64,000 bases of DNA from positions 210,026 through 274,025 of IMG/VR virus record IMGVR_UViG_3300030838_000001. One strand, given 5' to 3'. Made by a program: the position numbers and the translations under genes. Origin of the DNA: a virus. The number at the start of each line of letters is the position of its first letter. Position 1 is the stretch's first letter. Below are positions 1 to 6,795 of this stretch, in pieces. Under the pieces are notes generated by a model. It searched no databases, had not been told where the DNA came from, and saw nothing but the letters and a program-made list of their open reading frames with translations.

Positions 1-1
1 T

Positions 2-598
2 CTTGCCAAGTTATGTCATGAATCTGACACACAACTAATCCACATTTCAACAGACTACGTATTTGATGGTGAATCTCCGATTCCTTATAAAGAAGACGAT
101 ATTCCAAATCCAAAAAATGCTTATGGTCTTACGAAACTAGCGGGTGAAATGGTTTGTCAAGAGAATTGTCCTAATAGTGTCGTAATCAGAACATCTTGGT
201 TGTATTCCATCTTTGGAAACAATTTCGTGAAGACAATGCTTAGACTAATGAGTGAAAGAGATACCTTCGGTGTTGTAAATGACCAAATTGGTTCTCCAAC
301 ATATGCTGGCGACTTGGCTCAAGCTATCATGGATATCATAGAGTTTAAGACTTGGATTGGTGGAATATATCACTATTCAAATGAAGGTAATATTTCATGG
401 TTTGAATTTGCACTAGCAATCAAAGAAATAGCTGAAGAGACTTGTAATATCAAGCCAATTGATTCATCAAGTTATCCAACACCAGCAAAGCGACCCAATT
501 ATTCGTTACTAGATAATACCAAGATACAAGAAGTCTATGGAATACAAACCATTGATTATCTGATAAGTCTGAGAAGGATGATGGAAAAACTAGGTTAA
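2..598 (+). CDS. rfbD: dTDP-4-dehydrorhamnose reductase, C-terminal part (left-truncated by window)
   Basis: Short-chain dehydrogenase-type reductase for the last step of dTDP-L-rhamnose synthesis. The frame is open from the window edge, so the N-terminal NAD(P)-binding Rossmann part lies outside. The visible part starts just before the family motif STDYVFDG and contains the catalytic Tyr-x3-Lys as YGLTK, followed by VIRTSWLYS and the substrate-side segment DQIGSPTYAGDLA, all typical of RmlD. A phage copy could modify surface sugars or decorate virion glycans; this is inference. Stop is TAA, followed by a small acetyltransferase gene. Confidence 0.85.
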   Translation, partial: LAKLCHESDTQLIHISTDYVFDGESPIPYKEDDIPNPKNAYGLTKLAGEMVCQENCPNSVVIRTSWLYSIFGNNFVKTMLRLMSERDTFGVVNDQIGSPTYAGDLAQAIMDIIEFKTWIGGIYHYSNEGNISWFEFALAIKEIAEETCNIKPIDSSSYPTPAKRPNYSLLDNTKIQEVYGIQTIDYLISLRRMMEKLG

Positions 599-636
599 GT
601 AGCTTCATTTTTATATGTTATTGGATATTTATTAGT

Positions 637-981
637 ATGGAAACAAAATCACTAATAAAAAAACTACTACATGAAAATCTTTTAAAAGAGGAATTCAATT
701 ATGAAATAGAACACCTAGATAGCTACAATGGACAAGATAATTACGAATTGGGGTTATATCAAGACGGTGAAATCATTGGACTTGTTCAATATACAATTTA
801 TAACGATATCTTAAAGGTTAGCGATATTCTTGTTAGACCTGAATATCGTAGGCAAGGAATGGGTTCAAGAATGATGCAATACATTAAAACCAAGCATCCA
901 ACAGCTAAATATGAACCATCAATGATGACTGATTTAGGAGCCCAATTTAAACATAAGGAAATACAAGATTTAAATAAATAA
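637..981 (+). CDS. GNAT-family N-acetyltransferase
   Basis: 114 aa. The acetyl-CoA binding motif A is clear: VRPEYRRQGMGSRM (Arg/Gln-x-x-Gly-x-Gly/Ala) after the strand ILV. Substrate unknown. The first 18 residues (IKKLLHENLLKEE) are amphipathic and resemble the N-terminus of the 2H phosphoesterase at 37673 (IKQRLREVLLEAE), a possible shared targeting or packaging tag. A TATTTATTAG sequence, not the usual TANNTTTG, sits 8-17 nt before the start. A hairpin terminator follows directly. Confidence 0.75.
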   Translation: METKSLIKKLLHENLLKEEFNYEIEHLDSYNGQDNYELGLYQDGEIIGLVQYTIYNDILKVSDILVRPEYRRQGMGSRMMQYIKTKHPTAKYEPSMMTDLGAQFKHKEIQDLNK

Positions 982-987
982 AAAAAA

Positions 988-1019
988 TAAGCTAATGATT
1001 AGGTTCGTTAGCTTTTTTT
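988..1019 (+). terminator. Rho-independent terminator overlapping a promoter
   Basis: Stem AGCTAA / TTAGCT with a 12-nt loop, then seven T. The loop holds TTAG at 999-1002, exactly 20 nt before TACCTTTG, so the -33 element of the next promoter is built into this terminator. Confidence 0.75.
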
Positions 1020-1030
1020 ATTTACCTTTG
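999..1030 (+). promoter_or_regulatory. Bacteroidetes-type promoter for 1047
   Basis: -33 TTAG (999-1002), 20-nt spacer, -7 TACCTTTG (1023-1030); start codon 17 nt downstream. Confidence 0.75.
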
Positions 1031-1046
1031 TTAAAAATTAAACGAT

Positions 1047-1604
1047 ATGGAAACAACATTTAAGATTTCAAAAGCAGGTAAGTATATCGATATCAAGTAT
1101 ATCGTAGGAATTCAATTACCAATGTCAGTATATGACAATGTACTTGTTAGCTCAGCTAAAGAAGGACGAAAGTTGATTCAACTAATTCGTGATTTTGAGA
1201 AAGGTGTTAAGGAAGAGCTTGTTAAACAAGGTATTGACTTGGATTACCGAATGATTATGATTAGACATTTACAAGTAATTGATTCTATTGCCAGTGGCCT
1301 AGATATCAGAAGCAAAATGTCGGTTGCAGAATTATCAGATAGATTTGTATTCGGATATAAAAGAATGTACGATACAATGATTGATGAAGTTGAAGAAACT
1401 CTCAAATATTTCAATGAAGTTAAAGCTGAGAGTTCTTATGTGAAGGATTGGAGACGCTTTGATAAGTACAATGAATATATTAGAGATTACTCATTGAATT
1501 ATCCAAAGATTAGTTCAGATGATTTTGGAAAGGACCCATTAAAAAATATGCAAGCACTAGCAAATGAAATGCTTGAAACATTAATTAAAGACAGAAAAAA
1601 ATGA
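1047..1604 (+). CDS. Hypothetical protein, 185 aa
   Basis: Mostly helical, charged, soluble; no signal peptide, membrane segment or motif I recognise. It has its own promoter and its stop overlaps the start of the next gene by 4 nt (ATGA), suggesting translational coupling with the nucleoside-hydrolase-like gene. Confidence 0.7.
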   Translation: METTFKISKAGKYIDIKYIVGIQLPMSVYDNVLVSSAKEGRKLIQLIRDFEKGVKEELVKQGIDLDYRMIMIRHLQVIDSIASGLDIRSKMSVAELSDRFVFGYKRMYDTMIDEVEETLKYFNEVKAESSYVKDWRRFDKYNEYIRDYSLNYPKISSDDFGKDPLKNMQALANEMLETLIKDRKK

Positions 1605-2284
1605 AAAATATAGTTTTTGTTGCTGATATTGCAGATGATATCGACGACTTAATAGCAATCGAATACTTAGCCGTAAATGGTTATTTAAAATGCTTGGTAT
1701 TAGACGGTAAAAGCAACGATGAATCAAGAGAAAAATATCTATCAGATTTAGGTGTTACCGTAACAAGTGAAATTCCAACAGATACAAAGATTATCTTCTG
1801 TGGTGGAGCACTAACTAAGATTGCTGATTTTGTTAAAACTAATGAAATCGACTTATTGGTTGCAAACGGTGGATTTGCTGGTAGTAATGTAGTAGCAGAA
1901 CCACTTGAGAAGTTTAGAGGAAAGAATAAAATCAGAACCTACAACTTCAATATGGATATTCTAGCAACACTTGAAGTAATCAACTCACCAAATATTAATG
2001 AAACGATACTAGTTTCAAAAAATGTGTGTCACAGCGCAGAAAATGTAATTGGTAAGATACACACTGATGAATTTTTAAAGAATCACGAATTGAGTGATAC
2101 CAAGCGTTTACACGATTTATTGATGGTTAAAGAAGGTGTTAATTACTTGAATAACAACGAAATGATTTGTGAATACTTAAATGTAAACCCAATCATTGAG
2201 CCGAGATATCCTGACAATATGTCTTTATGGGGTTCAGAGCCGAATCCAACATCAAAAATAAAAATAAGTATAAAATACAAATAA
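1601..2284 (+). CDS. Nucleoside-hydrolase-like protein
   Basis: 227 aa. The N-terminal strand followed by ADIADDIDDLIAIEYL matches the Asp-rich Ca-binding motif of inosine/uridine nucleoside hydrolases (DxDxxxDDxxA). A glycine-rich ANGGFAGSN segment follows, then YNFNMDILAT, which resembles the family's NF(x)xD substrate loop. Members cleave the N-glycosidic bond of ribonucleosides, possibly also nicotinamide riboside. It is shorter than the usual ~310 aa, so activity is uncertain. Overlaps the upstream gene by 4 nt. Confidence 0.55.
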   Translation: MKNIVFVADIADDIDDLIAIEYLAVNGYLKCLVLDGKSNDESREKYLSDLGVTVTSEIPTDTKIIFCGGALTKIADFVKTNEIDLLVANGGFAGSNVVAEPLEKFRGKNKIRTYNFNMDILATLEVINSPNINETILVSKNVCHSAENVIGKIHTDEFLKNHELSDTKRLHDLLMVKEGVNYLNNNEMICEYLNVNPIIEPRYPDNMSLWGSEPNPTSKIKISIKYK

Positions 2285-2285
2285 A

Positions 2286-2816
2286 ATGAAAACACTAGTA
2301 ATACATCCGAAAGACGCATCCACAGATTTCTTGAAAAAGATATATGATGGAAGAGGTTGGACTGAAGTTAACTCTAGAATACCTAAGCGTGACATGAAAA
2401 CTCTTATAAAAGAGCACGACAGGGTTATCATACTTGGACATGGTACTGAAAAGGGGTTATTTGACCCTGAAACGTACCTGCCACTTATAGATAGCAACTA
2501 CGTTTATTTACTTAGAGAGAAACAAGTCATAGCCATATGGTGTAACGCTGACGTTTTCTTCTTGAAATATGGTCTTAAAGGACTATACACTGGAATGATA
2601 ATATCTGAGTATGGTGAAGCACTGCTTGAATGTGTTACAACAACTTACCAAGAAATAGACGAATCTAACTTATTGTTTGGAAGAGCTATGCAAGAGGGAA
2701 TAACACAAGATGGTTTTGATTTAGAGAAGATACTTGAGGTTTATACTAGTGATGGTCTAAACAGACCAATGGATTTCAACAAAACCAAGATATACAAGAC
2801 AAGTATCGATGAATAA
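2286..2816 (+). CDS. Hypothetical protein with His-Gly / Cys pair, possible caspase-like fold
   Basis: 176 aa. A hydrophobic strand ends in ILGHGTEKG (His near residue 53), and a second strand about 30 residues later ends in AIWCNAD (Cys near residue 87). This H-G then C-x-D arrangement is seen in clan CD peptidases and CHAT domains, but no other family feature can be confirmed by eye. Begins 1 nt after the upstream stop and overlaps the DUF4326 gene by 8 nt. Confidence 0.5.
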   Translation: MKTLVIHPKDASTDFLKKIYDGRGWTEVNSRIPKRDMKTLIKEHDRVIILGHGTEKGLFDPETYLPLIDSNYVYLLREKQVIAIWCNADVFFLKYGLKGLYTGMIISEYGEALLECVTTTYQEIDESNLLFGRAMQEGITQDGFDLEKILEVYTSDGLNRPMDFNKTKIYKTSIDE

Positions 2817-3153
2817 GGTTGTTAACCTTAAAAAGGAGTCTTATGATGTGTTTATTGGTCGAGGTAGCAAGTGGGGTAATCCTTTTACACATATAAAGGA
2901 TAAAAAGACCCTTGCAGATTTTGTTGTTGAAACACGAGAAGAAGCAATCGAGAGTTATAGAGAGTATCTAGCAGGAAATCAAGAACTGTTAGATTCTTTA
3001 GATGAATTGGAAGGAAAAACTCTAGGATGTTATTGTAAGCCTGAATCATGTCATGGCGATATCATCTTAGAGTTCCTAACAAAGAGAAAAATGGTTAAAT
3101 TTTTAAAAAATAAAGATGAAAACAAGGGAAGGCAGAATAATAACGCTTTATAA
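2809..3153 (+). CDS. DUF4326 domain protein
   Basis: 114 aa. Shows the two hallmarks of DUF4326: GRGSKWGNPF near residue 17 and GCYCKPESCHGD near residue 71, where conserved Cys and His could bind metal. The family is common in phages and is of unknown function. C-terminus is Lys/Asn-rich. Its 3' end overlaps the next gene by 38 bp in another frame. Confidence 0.8.
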   Translation: MNKVVNLKKESYDVFIGRGSKWGNPFTHIKDKKTLADFVVETREEAIESYREYLAGNQELLDSLDELEGKTLGCYCKPESCHGDIILEFLTKRKMVKFLKNKDENKGRQNNNAL

Positions 3154-3751
3154 TGCGAATAATAACGATACTTCATGGACCCACAAGTTTATGATTGTTG
3201 ATGTTAGAACATATAAACACTTGGCAACACCATTTACTATACCTGATGATTTTGAAAAGAATTTCAATAGTCTTCATGTACTTGTTGAAGTTGATAATAA
3301 CGACTTACCTATTCTAGATGAAAATGGCAAGTGTAAGCTACATAAAAAGACAATGAATATCAGAGAGTACTTAAGCTTTTTTGGTCCTTCTAAAGAGATT
3401 AAACAGCGTATGAGTAACGGTCAGATAAAGATAAACAATAAGGTTGTTAAAAGCTTTGATGTTGAGTGTGCATTTGACTATGATGCTGAAGATGTTGCAA
3501 TAGTTGAATTGGCTGATTTCCTTATGGATTGTGGACTTGATTTAAAACAATTAAATCTTTTGAAGTCCTACGCAGGATTGAATATCATGGATTTCTTCGG
3601 AACGCCTACAATTCAAGAAGGTCCAACAAATATCCATAAGTTCAAGTTCTTAGAAAAATATATCCTGATTTCAGTATCAAAGAGAGAACACTATGTTGTT
3701 TTAAATGATGAATATCCAAGCAGGGTTCCTTATCAATTATTATGGGCCTGA
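3116..3751 (+). CDS. Protein with S4-like RNA-binding segment
   Basis: 211 aa. Residues about 82-115 (IREYLSFFGPSKEIKQRM followed by GQIKINNKVV) match the S4 pattern: helix, turn, helix, then a basic 'G-x-I/V-x-V/I-N-x-x-V' strand pair, as in pseudouridine synthases and tyrosyl-tRNA synthetase. The rest is not recognised. Given the tRNA-rich surroundings an RNA ligand is plausible. The start is the only Met that keeps the full N-terminus, despite a 38-bp overlap upstream. Confidence 0.5.
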   Translation: MKTREGRIITLYNANNNDTSWTHKFMIVDVRTYKHLATPFTIPDDFEKNFNSLHVLVEVDNNDLPILDENGKCKLHKKTMNIREYLSFFGPSKEIKQRMSNGQIKINNKVVKSFDVECAFDYDAEDVAIVELADFLMDCGLDLKQLNLLKSYAGLNIMDFFGTPTIQEGPTNIHKFKFLEKYILISVSKREHYVVLNDEYPSRVPYQLLWA

Positions 3752-3754
3752 TAC

Positions 3755-3785
3755 TTGTATCTAAATGAATAAAATAGTATCTTTG
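3755..3785 (+). promoter_or_regulatory. Promoter for 3801
   Basis: -33 TTG (3755-3757), 20-nt spacer, -7 TATCTTTG (3778-3785). Its position rules out the earlier in-frame ATG at 3765 and fixes the start at 3801. Confidence 0.75.
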
Positions 3786-3800
3786 TTAAAAGACAAAAAT

Positions 3801-4286
3801 ATGACAAAAAAGAAAACACTTTATTTAGACATGGATGGTGTAATAGCCAACTTTGATAAGATGATTCACGATTTACACCCTGAATTACTTGAAATTACGG
3901 ATTACGACGAAAGGTCAGATATGATTGACAAGGTAGCGATGGAAAACCCAAATTTATTTTGTGAATTGGAACCAATCGAAGGAGCAATCGAAGCTGTAAA
4001 CAAATTATTCGAAATATTCGATGTTTATTTCTTATCTACTCCAATGTACGAAATCCCTGAGAGTTATATGGGTAAAAGAATTTGGCTTGAAAAGCACTTC
4101 GGTGAAAAAGCTAAAAAGAGACTAACGCTAACACATAGAAAGGACCTTTCAATAGGTGAGTTCTTGGTTGATGATAGAATCAAAAATGGAGCTGGTGAGT
4201 TTACAGGTAAACATATTCACTTTGCAACACCTGAATTCCCAAATTGGGAAACAACACTTAAATACTTAGAAGACAATGTTTTATAA
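3801..4286 (+). CDS. 5'(3')-deoxyribonucleotidase-like HAD phosphatase
   Basis: 161 aa. HAD motif I is LYLDMDGVIANF (nucleophile Asp and acid/base Asp), motif II Thr/Ser in FLSTP, a Lys in THRKDL, and motif III as LVDDR. Order and length match small 5'(3')-deoxyribonucleotidases that dephosphorylate dNMPs, a nucleotide-pool function common in large phages. The start at 3801 was chosen because the promoter lies inside the longer reading frame. Confidence 0.8.
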   Translation: MTKKKTLYLDMDGVIANFDKMIHDLHPELLEITDYDERSDMIDKVAMENPNLFCELEPIEGAIEAVNKLFEIFDVYFLSTPMYEIPESYMGKRIWLEKHFGEKAKKRLTLTHRKDLSIGEFLVDDRIKNGAGEFTGKHIHFATPEFPNWETTLKYLEDNVL

Positions 4287-4314
4287 AATAATTTAAAAAT
4301 AATCATTAAAAAAC

Positions 4315-4345
4315 TTGACTTATGTACTAACTTTTAGTACCTTTG
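4315..4345 (+). promoter_or_regulatory. Promoter for 27-aa peptide gene
   Basis: -33 TTG (4315-4317), 20 nt, -7 TACCTTTG (4338-4345). Confidence 0.8.
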
Positions 4346-4381
4346 TATATATTTATTAAACAAACGAATAAACACAATATT

Positions 4382-4465
4382 ATGAGAACACTTACAAACA
4401 TATTTGATTTTGCATTTACAGCAGCCGAAGAGGATTACTCTTGGGAAGGTCAACTAGTGTCGTAA
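4382..4465 (+). CDS. 27-aa peptide with its own promoter and terminator
   Basis: Peptide MRTLTNIFDFAFTAAEEDYS plus seven residues. It sits 37 nt after a strong promoter and 30 nt before a perfect terminator, so it is a complete monocistronic unit. N-terminal half hydrophobic/aromatic, C-terminal half acidic. Function unknown; small acidic early phage peptides often bind host enzymes. Coding status is inferred from the transcription unit. Confidence 0.55.
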   Translation: MRTLTNIFDFAFTAAEEDYSWEGQLVS

Positions 4466-4493
4466 GTTAAGTAATATTAACAATACAATCAAG

Positions 4494-4525
4494 AGTCTGA
4501 CCATAAAACGTCAGACTTTTTTTTT
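4494..4525 (+). terminator. Rho-independent terminator
   Basis: Perfect 8-bp stem AGTCTGAC / GTCAGACT, 8-nt loop, then nine T. Confidence 0.85.
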
Positions 4526-4546
4526 GGAAAAAATGTTCTTTAAAAT

Positions 4547-4577
4547 TTTGAAATTAAGAAAATAAGTATTACCTTTG
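4547..4577 (+). promoter_or_regulatory. Promoter for 4601
   Basis: -33 TTTG (4547-4550), 19-nt spacer, -7 TACCTTTG (4570-4577). Confidence 0.8.
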
Positions 4578-4600
4578 TATCATCAAAAAATATAAGGATT

Positions 4601-5056
4601 ATGAAAAAGTTTTTACAATATTTAACGCTTAGGGATTTTAATGATGAATTTTTATTTCCATCACCAATTGGACATATTGTTTTTGTGATATTATTTGTAA
4701 TATTCGTAGGAACATGTAGTCATAAAAGACAAAATGAAGAACCAAAGGTAAACCATATCATAATGGAAGATGCTGTACAAGTTGGTGATTCAATCGAAGC
4801 TCCATGGGCTGAGAAAACAGATTCAACGGAAGTCGAGTTTAGTGTTCCAAAAGGAACATATTGGTCAAGCGAAGAAACAAAGTTACCAAGAGGTATTGTT
4901 AAAGTAACTGACCACGCTCATGGTAGTAATGGTAAAAGTGATAACAAAAGTGATAATTATGTTACTATAAAGGGAACCGATGGTCAGTTAACTATTGTTA
5001 GAGATGTTGAGATTGATTTATATTTGAATCTTCAAGTTGGAGATACAATTAAATAA
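4601..5056 (+). CDS. Single-pass membrane protein, 151 aa
   Basis: Residues about 20-41 form a hydrophobic segment (HIVFVILFVIFVGT) followed by Cys-Ser-His-Lys-Arg. The 20-residue N-terminus is too long for a classic lipoprotein signal, so a signal anchor is more likely, with the polar remainder outside the cytoplasm. No recognised domain. Confidence 0.6.
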   Translation: MKKFLQYLTLRDFNDEFLFPSPIGHIVFVILFVIFVGTCSHKRQNEEPKVNHIIMEDAVQVGDSIEAPWAEKTDSTEVEFSVPKGTYWSSEETKLPRGIVKVTDHAHGSNGKSDNKSDNYVTIKGTDGQLTIVRDVEIDLYLNLQVGDTIK

Positions 5057-5075
5057 AAAAAATATCAAAAAACAT

Positions 5076-5106
5076 TAGGTTATTAAATTTAAAAGTTATA
5101 CCTTTG
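5076..5106 (+). promoter_or_regulatory. Promoter for 5129 and probably the first tRNA cluster
   Basis: -7 TACCTTTG (5099-5106) with a weak TTAG-like -33. No terminator is seen between gene 5129 and the tRNAs, so read-through into the cluster is likely. Confidence 0.6.
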
Positions 5107-5128
5107 TACTATCAAAATAACGAAAGAT

Positions 5129-5413
5129 ATGATAAGAATACTAGTAGAATTTGAGTTTATTCCTGAGCATACAGAAGAAGCTAAAAAGCTTATAAAAGAG
5201 TTAGCAATCAAATCAGCTCAAGAAAAAGGATGTGTGATGTATCATGCACTTGAAAGTCTTAATGATGAAAATTCAGTGATACTTTATGAAAGTTTCGCAG
5301 ATAAAGAAGCACAAGACTTCCATAAAACGACAAGTCATTACAAGGAAATCTTGCAAGAGAAATTACCAAGCTTGATTAAAGAACGTAAGGTTCGTTTCTT
5401 GGAAATATTATAA
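5129..5413 (+). CDS. Antibiotic biosynthesis monooxygenase (ABM) domain protein
   Basis: 94 aa, the usual size of a single ABM domain. Pattern fits: strand VEFEFIPEHTEEAKKLI, then GCVMYHALES, then SVILYESFADKEAQDFH with the conserved HxxxxH/Y region. Such proteins are cofactor-free quinol monooxygenases or dimeric stress proteins. Lies directly before the tRNA array. Confidence 0.7.
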   Translation: MIRILVEFEFIPEHTEEAKKLIKELAIKSAQEKGCVMYHALESLNDENSVILYESFADKEAQDFHKTTSHYKEILQEKLPSLIKERKVRFLEIL

Positions 5414-5418
5414 TAATT

Positions 5419-5491
5419 GGTACCTTAGCTCAGTTGGTAGAGCACCGCACTGAAGATGCGGGTGTCGCTGGTTCGAATCCAGCAGGTACCA
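5419..5491 (+). tRNA. tRNA-Phe (GAA)
   Basis: Complete cloverleaf: acceptor GGTACCT/AGGTACC, D-arm GCTC/GAGC, anticodon loop CTGAAGA, T-loop TTCGAAT. CCA is not encoded. Confidence 0.95.
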
Positions 5492-5551
5492 CAAATGTGA
5501 CTGAGTTTTTCTATGGCTCACAAAGGGATGCATCCCTACATAGAAGCAATT

Positions 5552-5624
5552 GGTACTGTAGCTCAATTGGTAGAGCACTCGTCTGAAGAGCGGGGTGTTG
5601 TGGGTTCGAGTCCCACTGGTACCA
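5552..5624 (+). tRNA. tRNA-Phe (GAA), second copy
   Basis: Acceptor GGTACTG/TGGTACC with wobbles, D-arm GCTC/GAGC, anticodon loop CTGAAGA, T-loop TTCGAGT. Same anticodon as its upstream neighbour but a diverged body. Confidence 0.9.
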
Positions 5625-5687
5625 CAAACTCATTAATGCCGTTGATGGTGTGCTCAAGAGTATAAAAACCGCAGTAACCATCATTTT

Positions 5688-5760
5688 GGTCTATTCGTCT
5701 AGTCGGTCAGGACGTGCCCCTTTCACGGGTAAAACACGGGTTCGAATCCCGTATAGACTA
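5688..5760 (+). tRNA. tRNA-Glu (TTC)
   Basis: Acceptor GGTCTAT/ATAGACT (G1:U72), D-arm GTCTAGTCGGTCAGGAC, anticodon loop CTTTCAC, T-loop TTCGAAT. Confidence 0.9.
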
Positions 5761-5762
5761 CT

Positions 5763-5910
5763 GGGAATGTACGTTCAGCGGTCCGATTGGCTCTTAGGAG
5801 ATGGTTTAAAACAATTGGGAAGTGTGTCAAGAAATTGATTGGGTAAAAACACTATCAGAACGACTCCCGTGAAGGGGAGAAAGTCGCAGGTTCGAATCCT
5901 GTCGTTCCTA
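5763..5910 (+). tRNA. Interrupted tRNA-Phe-like gene (about 75-nt insertion in D-loop)
   Basis: Acceptor GGGAATG (5763-5769) pairs with CGTTCCT (5903-5909). D-stem CGTTC (5772-5776) pairs with GAACG (5858-5862), but the D-loop between is 81 nt instead of about 8-10. It begins AGCGGT and ends ATCA, as a normal D-loop would. Anticodon arm CTCCC/GGGAG has a 6-nt loop GTGAAG (U33, GAA). T-arm normal. Insert contains AGTGT/ACACT. Removal of the insert would leave an ordinary-length tRNA. Confidence 0.6.
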
Positions 5911-5980
5911 CTATGAAGTACCTACGGCAATAGGTATAACAGAGCCAACGAATTTGAATTGCCGTTTGAAGGTGTTGGTA

Positions 5981-6051
5981 GAAGCGTTCGTCTAGTGGAC
6001 CAGGACACAGCCAATGGGGCTGAAACACAGGTTCGAGTCCTGTACGCTTTG
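5981..6051 (+). tRNA. tRNA with 5-nt anticodon loop (identity unclear)
   Basis: Glu-like D-arm (GTCTAG..AGGAC) and AAAC variable region; acceptor GAAGCGT/ACGCTTT (G1:U72). Anticodon stem CAGCC/GGCTG leaves only AATGG as loop. Read as a 7-nt loop, CAATGGG puts A at position 33 and ATG as anticodon. 71 nt long, two short of its relatives. Confidence 0.65.
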
Positions 6052-6141
6052 CAATTAAGAGCACGTGGAAGTACGATAGCCCCCACAGTATAGAAAAAAA
6101 CTAAGGTATCGTTGACTTCATGGTGGAAAGAAACCATATTT

Positions 6142-6213
6142 GGTCCTATCGTCTAGGGGTCAGGACACTAGGTTTTCAGCCTATAAACGAGGGTTCGATT
6201 CCCTCTAGGACTA
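6142..6213 (+). tRNA. tRNA-Glu (TTC), second copy
   Basis: Acceptor GGTCCTA/TAGGACT (G1:U72), D-arm GTCTAGGGGTCAGGAC, anticodon loop TTTTCAG, T-loop TTCGATT. Confidence 0.9.
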
Positions 6214-6215
6214 CA

Positions 6216-6274
6216 AGAGACTGTTACTAATTTATAGGACTCCGAGTGAGGGGAAGCGTAGAATTAGAATTTTT
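6216..6274 (+). ncRNA. Conserved spacer RNA element F, copy 1
   Basis: Fills the gap between tRNA-Glu and tRNA-Asp. Shares GACTGTTnnTAATTyATAG at the 5' side and GCGTAGAATTA at the 3' side with copies at 27328 and 27669; the two sides pair (TAATT/AATTA). The middle is variable. Confidence 0.65.
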
Positions 6275-6347
6275 GGAGCAGAGGTGTTGATGGTAACATA
6301 CTCCCCTGTCACGGGATAGATTGAGGGTTCGACTCCCTTGTGCTCCG
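6275..6347 (+). tRNA. tRNA-Asp (GTC)
   Basis: Acceptor GGAGCA/TGCTCC, D-arm GTGT/ACAT, anticodon loop CTGTCAC, T-loop TTCGACT; position 7:66 is a G-G mismatch. Confidence 0.85.
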
Positions 6348-6503
6348 CAAGTCTATTAGGGTCGGCTGGAGACAAAGAGACTAAAATCATAAGGGTTCTA
6401 GTAGGGGTTGTGAACCGTATAATGACACATGACGTTGGGAAGTATAGCCAAAATGACACTCGGAAAGACGAAGGTTTGATGTTGAACCATATCAACATAA
6501 TTC

Positions 6504-6576
6504 GGATGTGAGGTCAAATGGTTAAGATATCACCCTGTCACGGTGTTTGGAGCGGGTTCGAATCCCGTCACATCCG
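6504..6576 (+). tRNA. tRNA-Asp (GTC), second copy
   Basis: Acceptor GGATGTG/CACATCC, anticodon loop CTGTCAC, T-arm GCGGG/CCCGT. Preceded by a perfect hairpin ATGTTGA/TCAACAT ending 5 nt before the tRNA. Confidence 0.9.
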
Positions 6577-6582
6577 CAAATT

Positions 6583-6713
6583 GGAAATGTTACCCCAAAG
6601 CATGAGATTAATCAGAATGCGAGTCTATCAATGATAACGAAACCTTGATAGATTTAGGAATAAGGGTACCTCTAATGGGATTTCGTTTGCAGGTTCGAGT
6701 CCTGCCATTTCCG
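6583..6713 (+). tRNA. tRNA-like gene with large D-loop insertion
   Basis: Acceptor GGAAATG/CATTTCC pairs perfectly, T-arm GCAGG/CCTGC is perfect, and a D-stem ACCC (6592) / GGGT (6664) can form around a 68-nt loop. That loop contains GCAT/ATGC and an 8-bp hairpin TCTATCAA/TTGATAGA. The segment where an anticodon arm should be (CCTCTAATGGGATTTCG) does not form a convincing arm, so this may be a decaying or non-decoding tRNA-like RNA. Confidence 0.5.
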
Positions 6714-6795
6714 CAATAATGTAACAAAAAAAATTGAGTTATGAAAACAATGCGTAAATTCAGTCTCTTCTAAGGTCAAATCCTTACAAGAGAAA

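Noticed and set aside
5650-6498. Several reading frames of 60-90 codons on both strands across the tRNA clusters (also near 13404, 24090, 24697, 27396, 27861)
   Set aside because: They run through tRNA genes; translated 'GFEPATF'-like or 'RTRTC' strings are the usual artefact of reading the T-arm consensus.
6583-6713. Amber-suppressor (CTA) tRNA, since CTCTAAT occurs in the anticodon region
   Set aside because: No stem supports that loop, and genes here use TAA, TAG and TGA as stops, so there is no sign of stop recoding.
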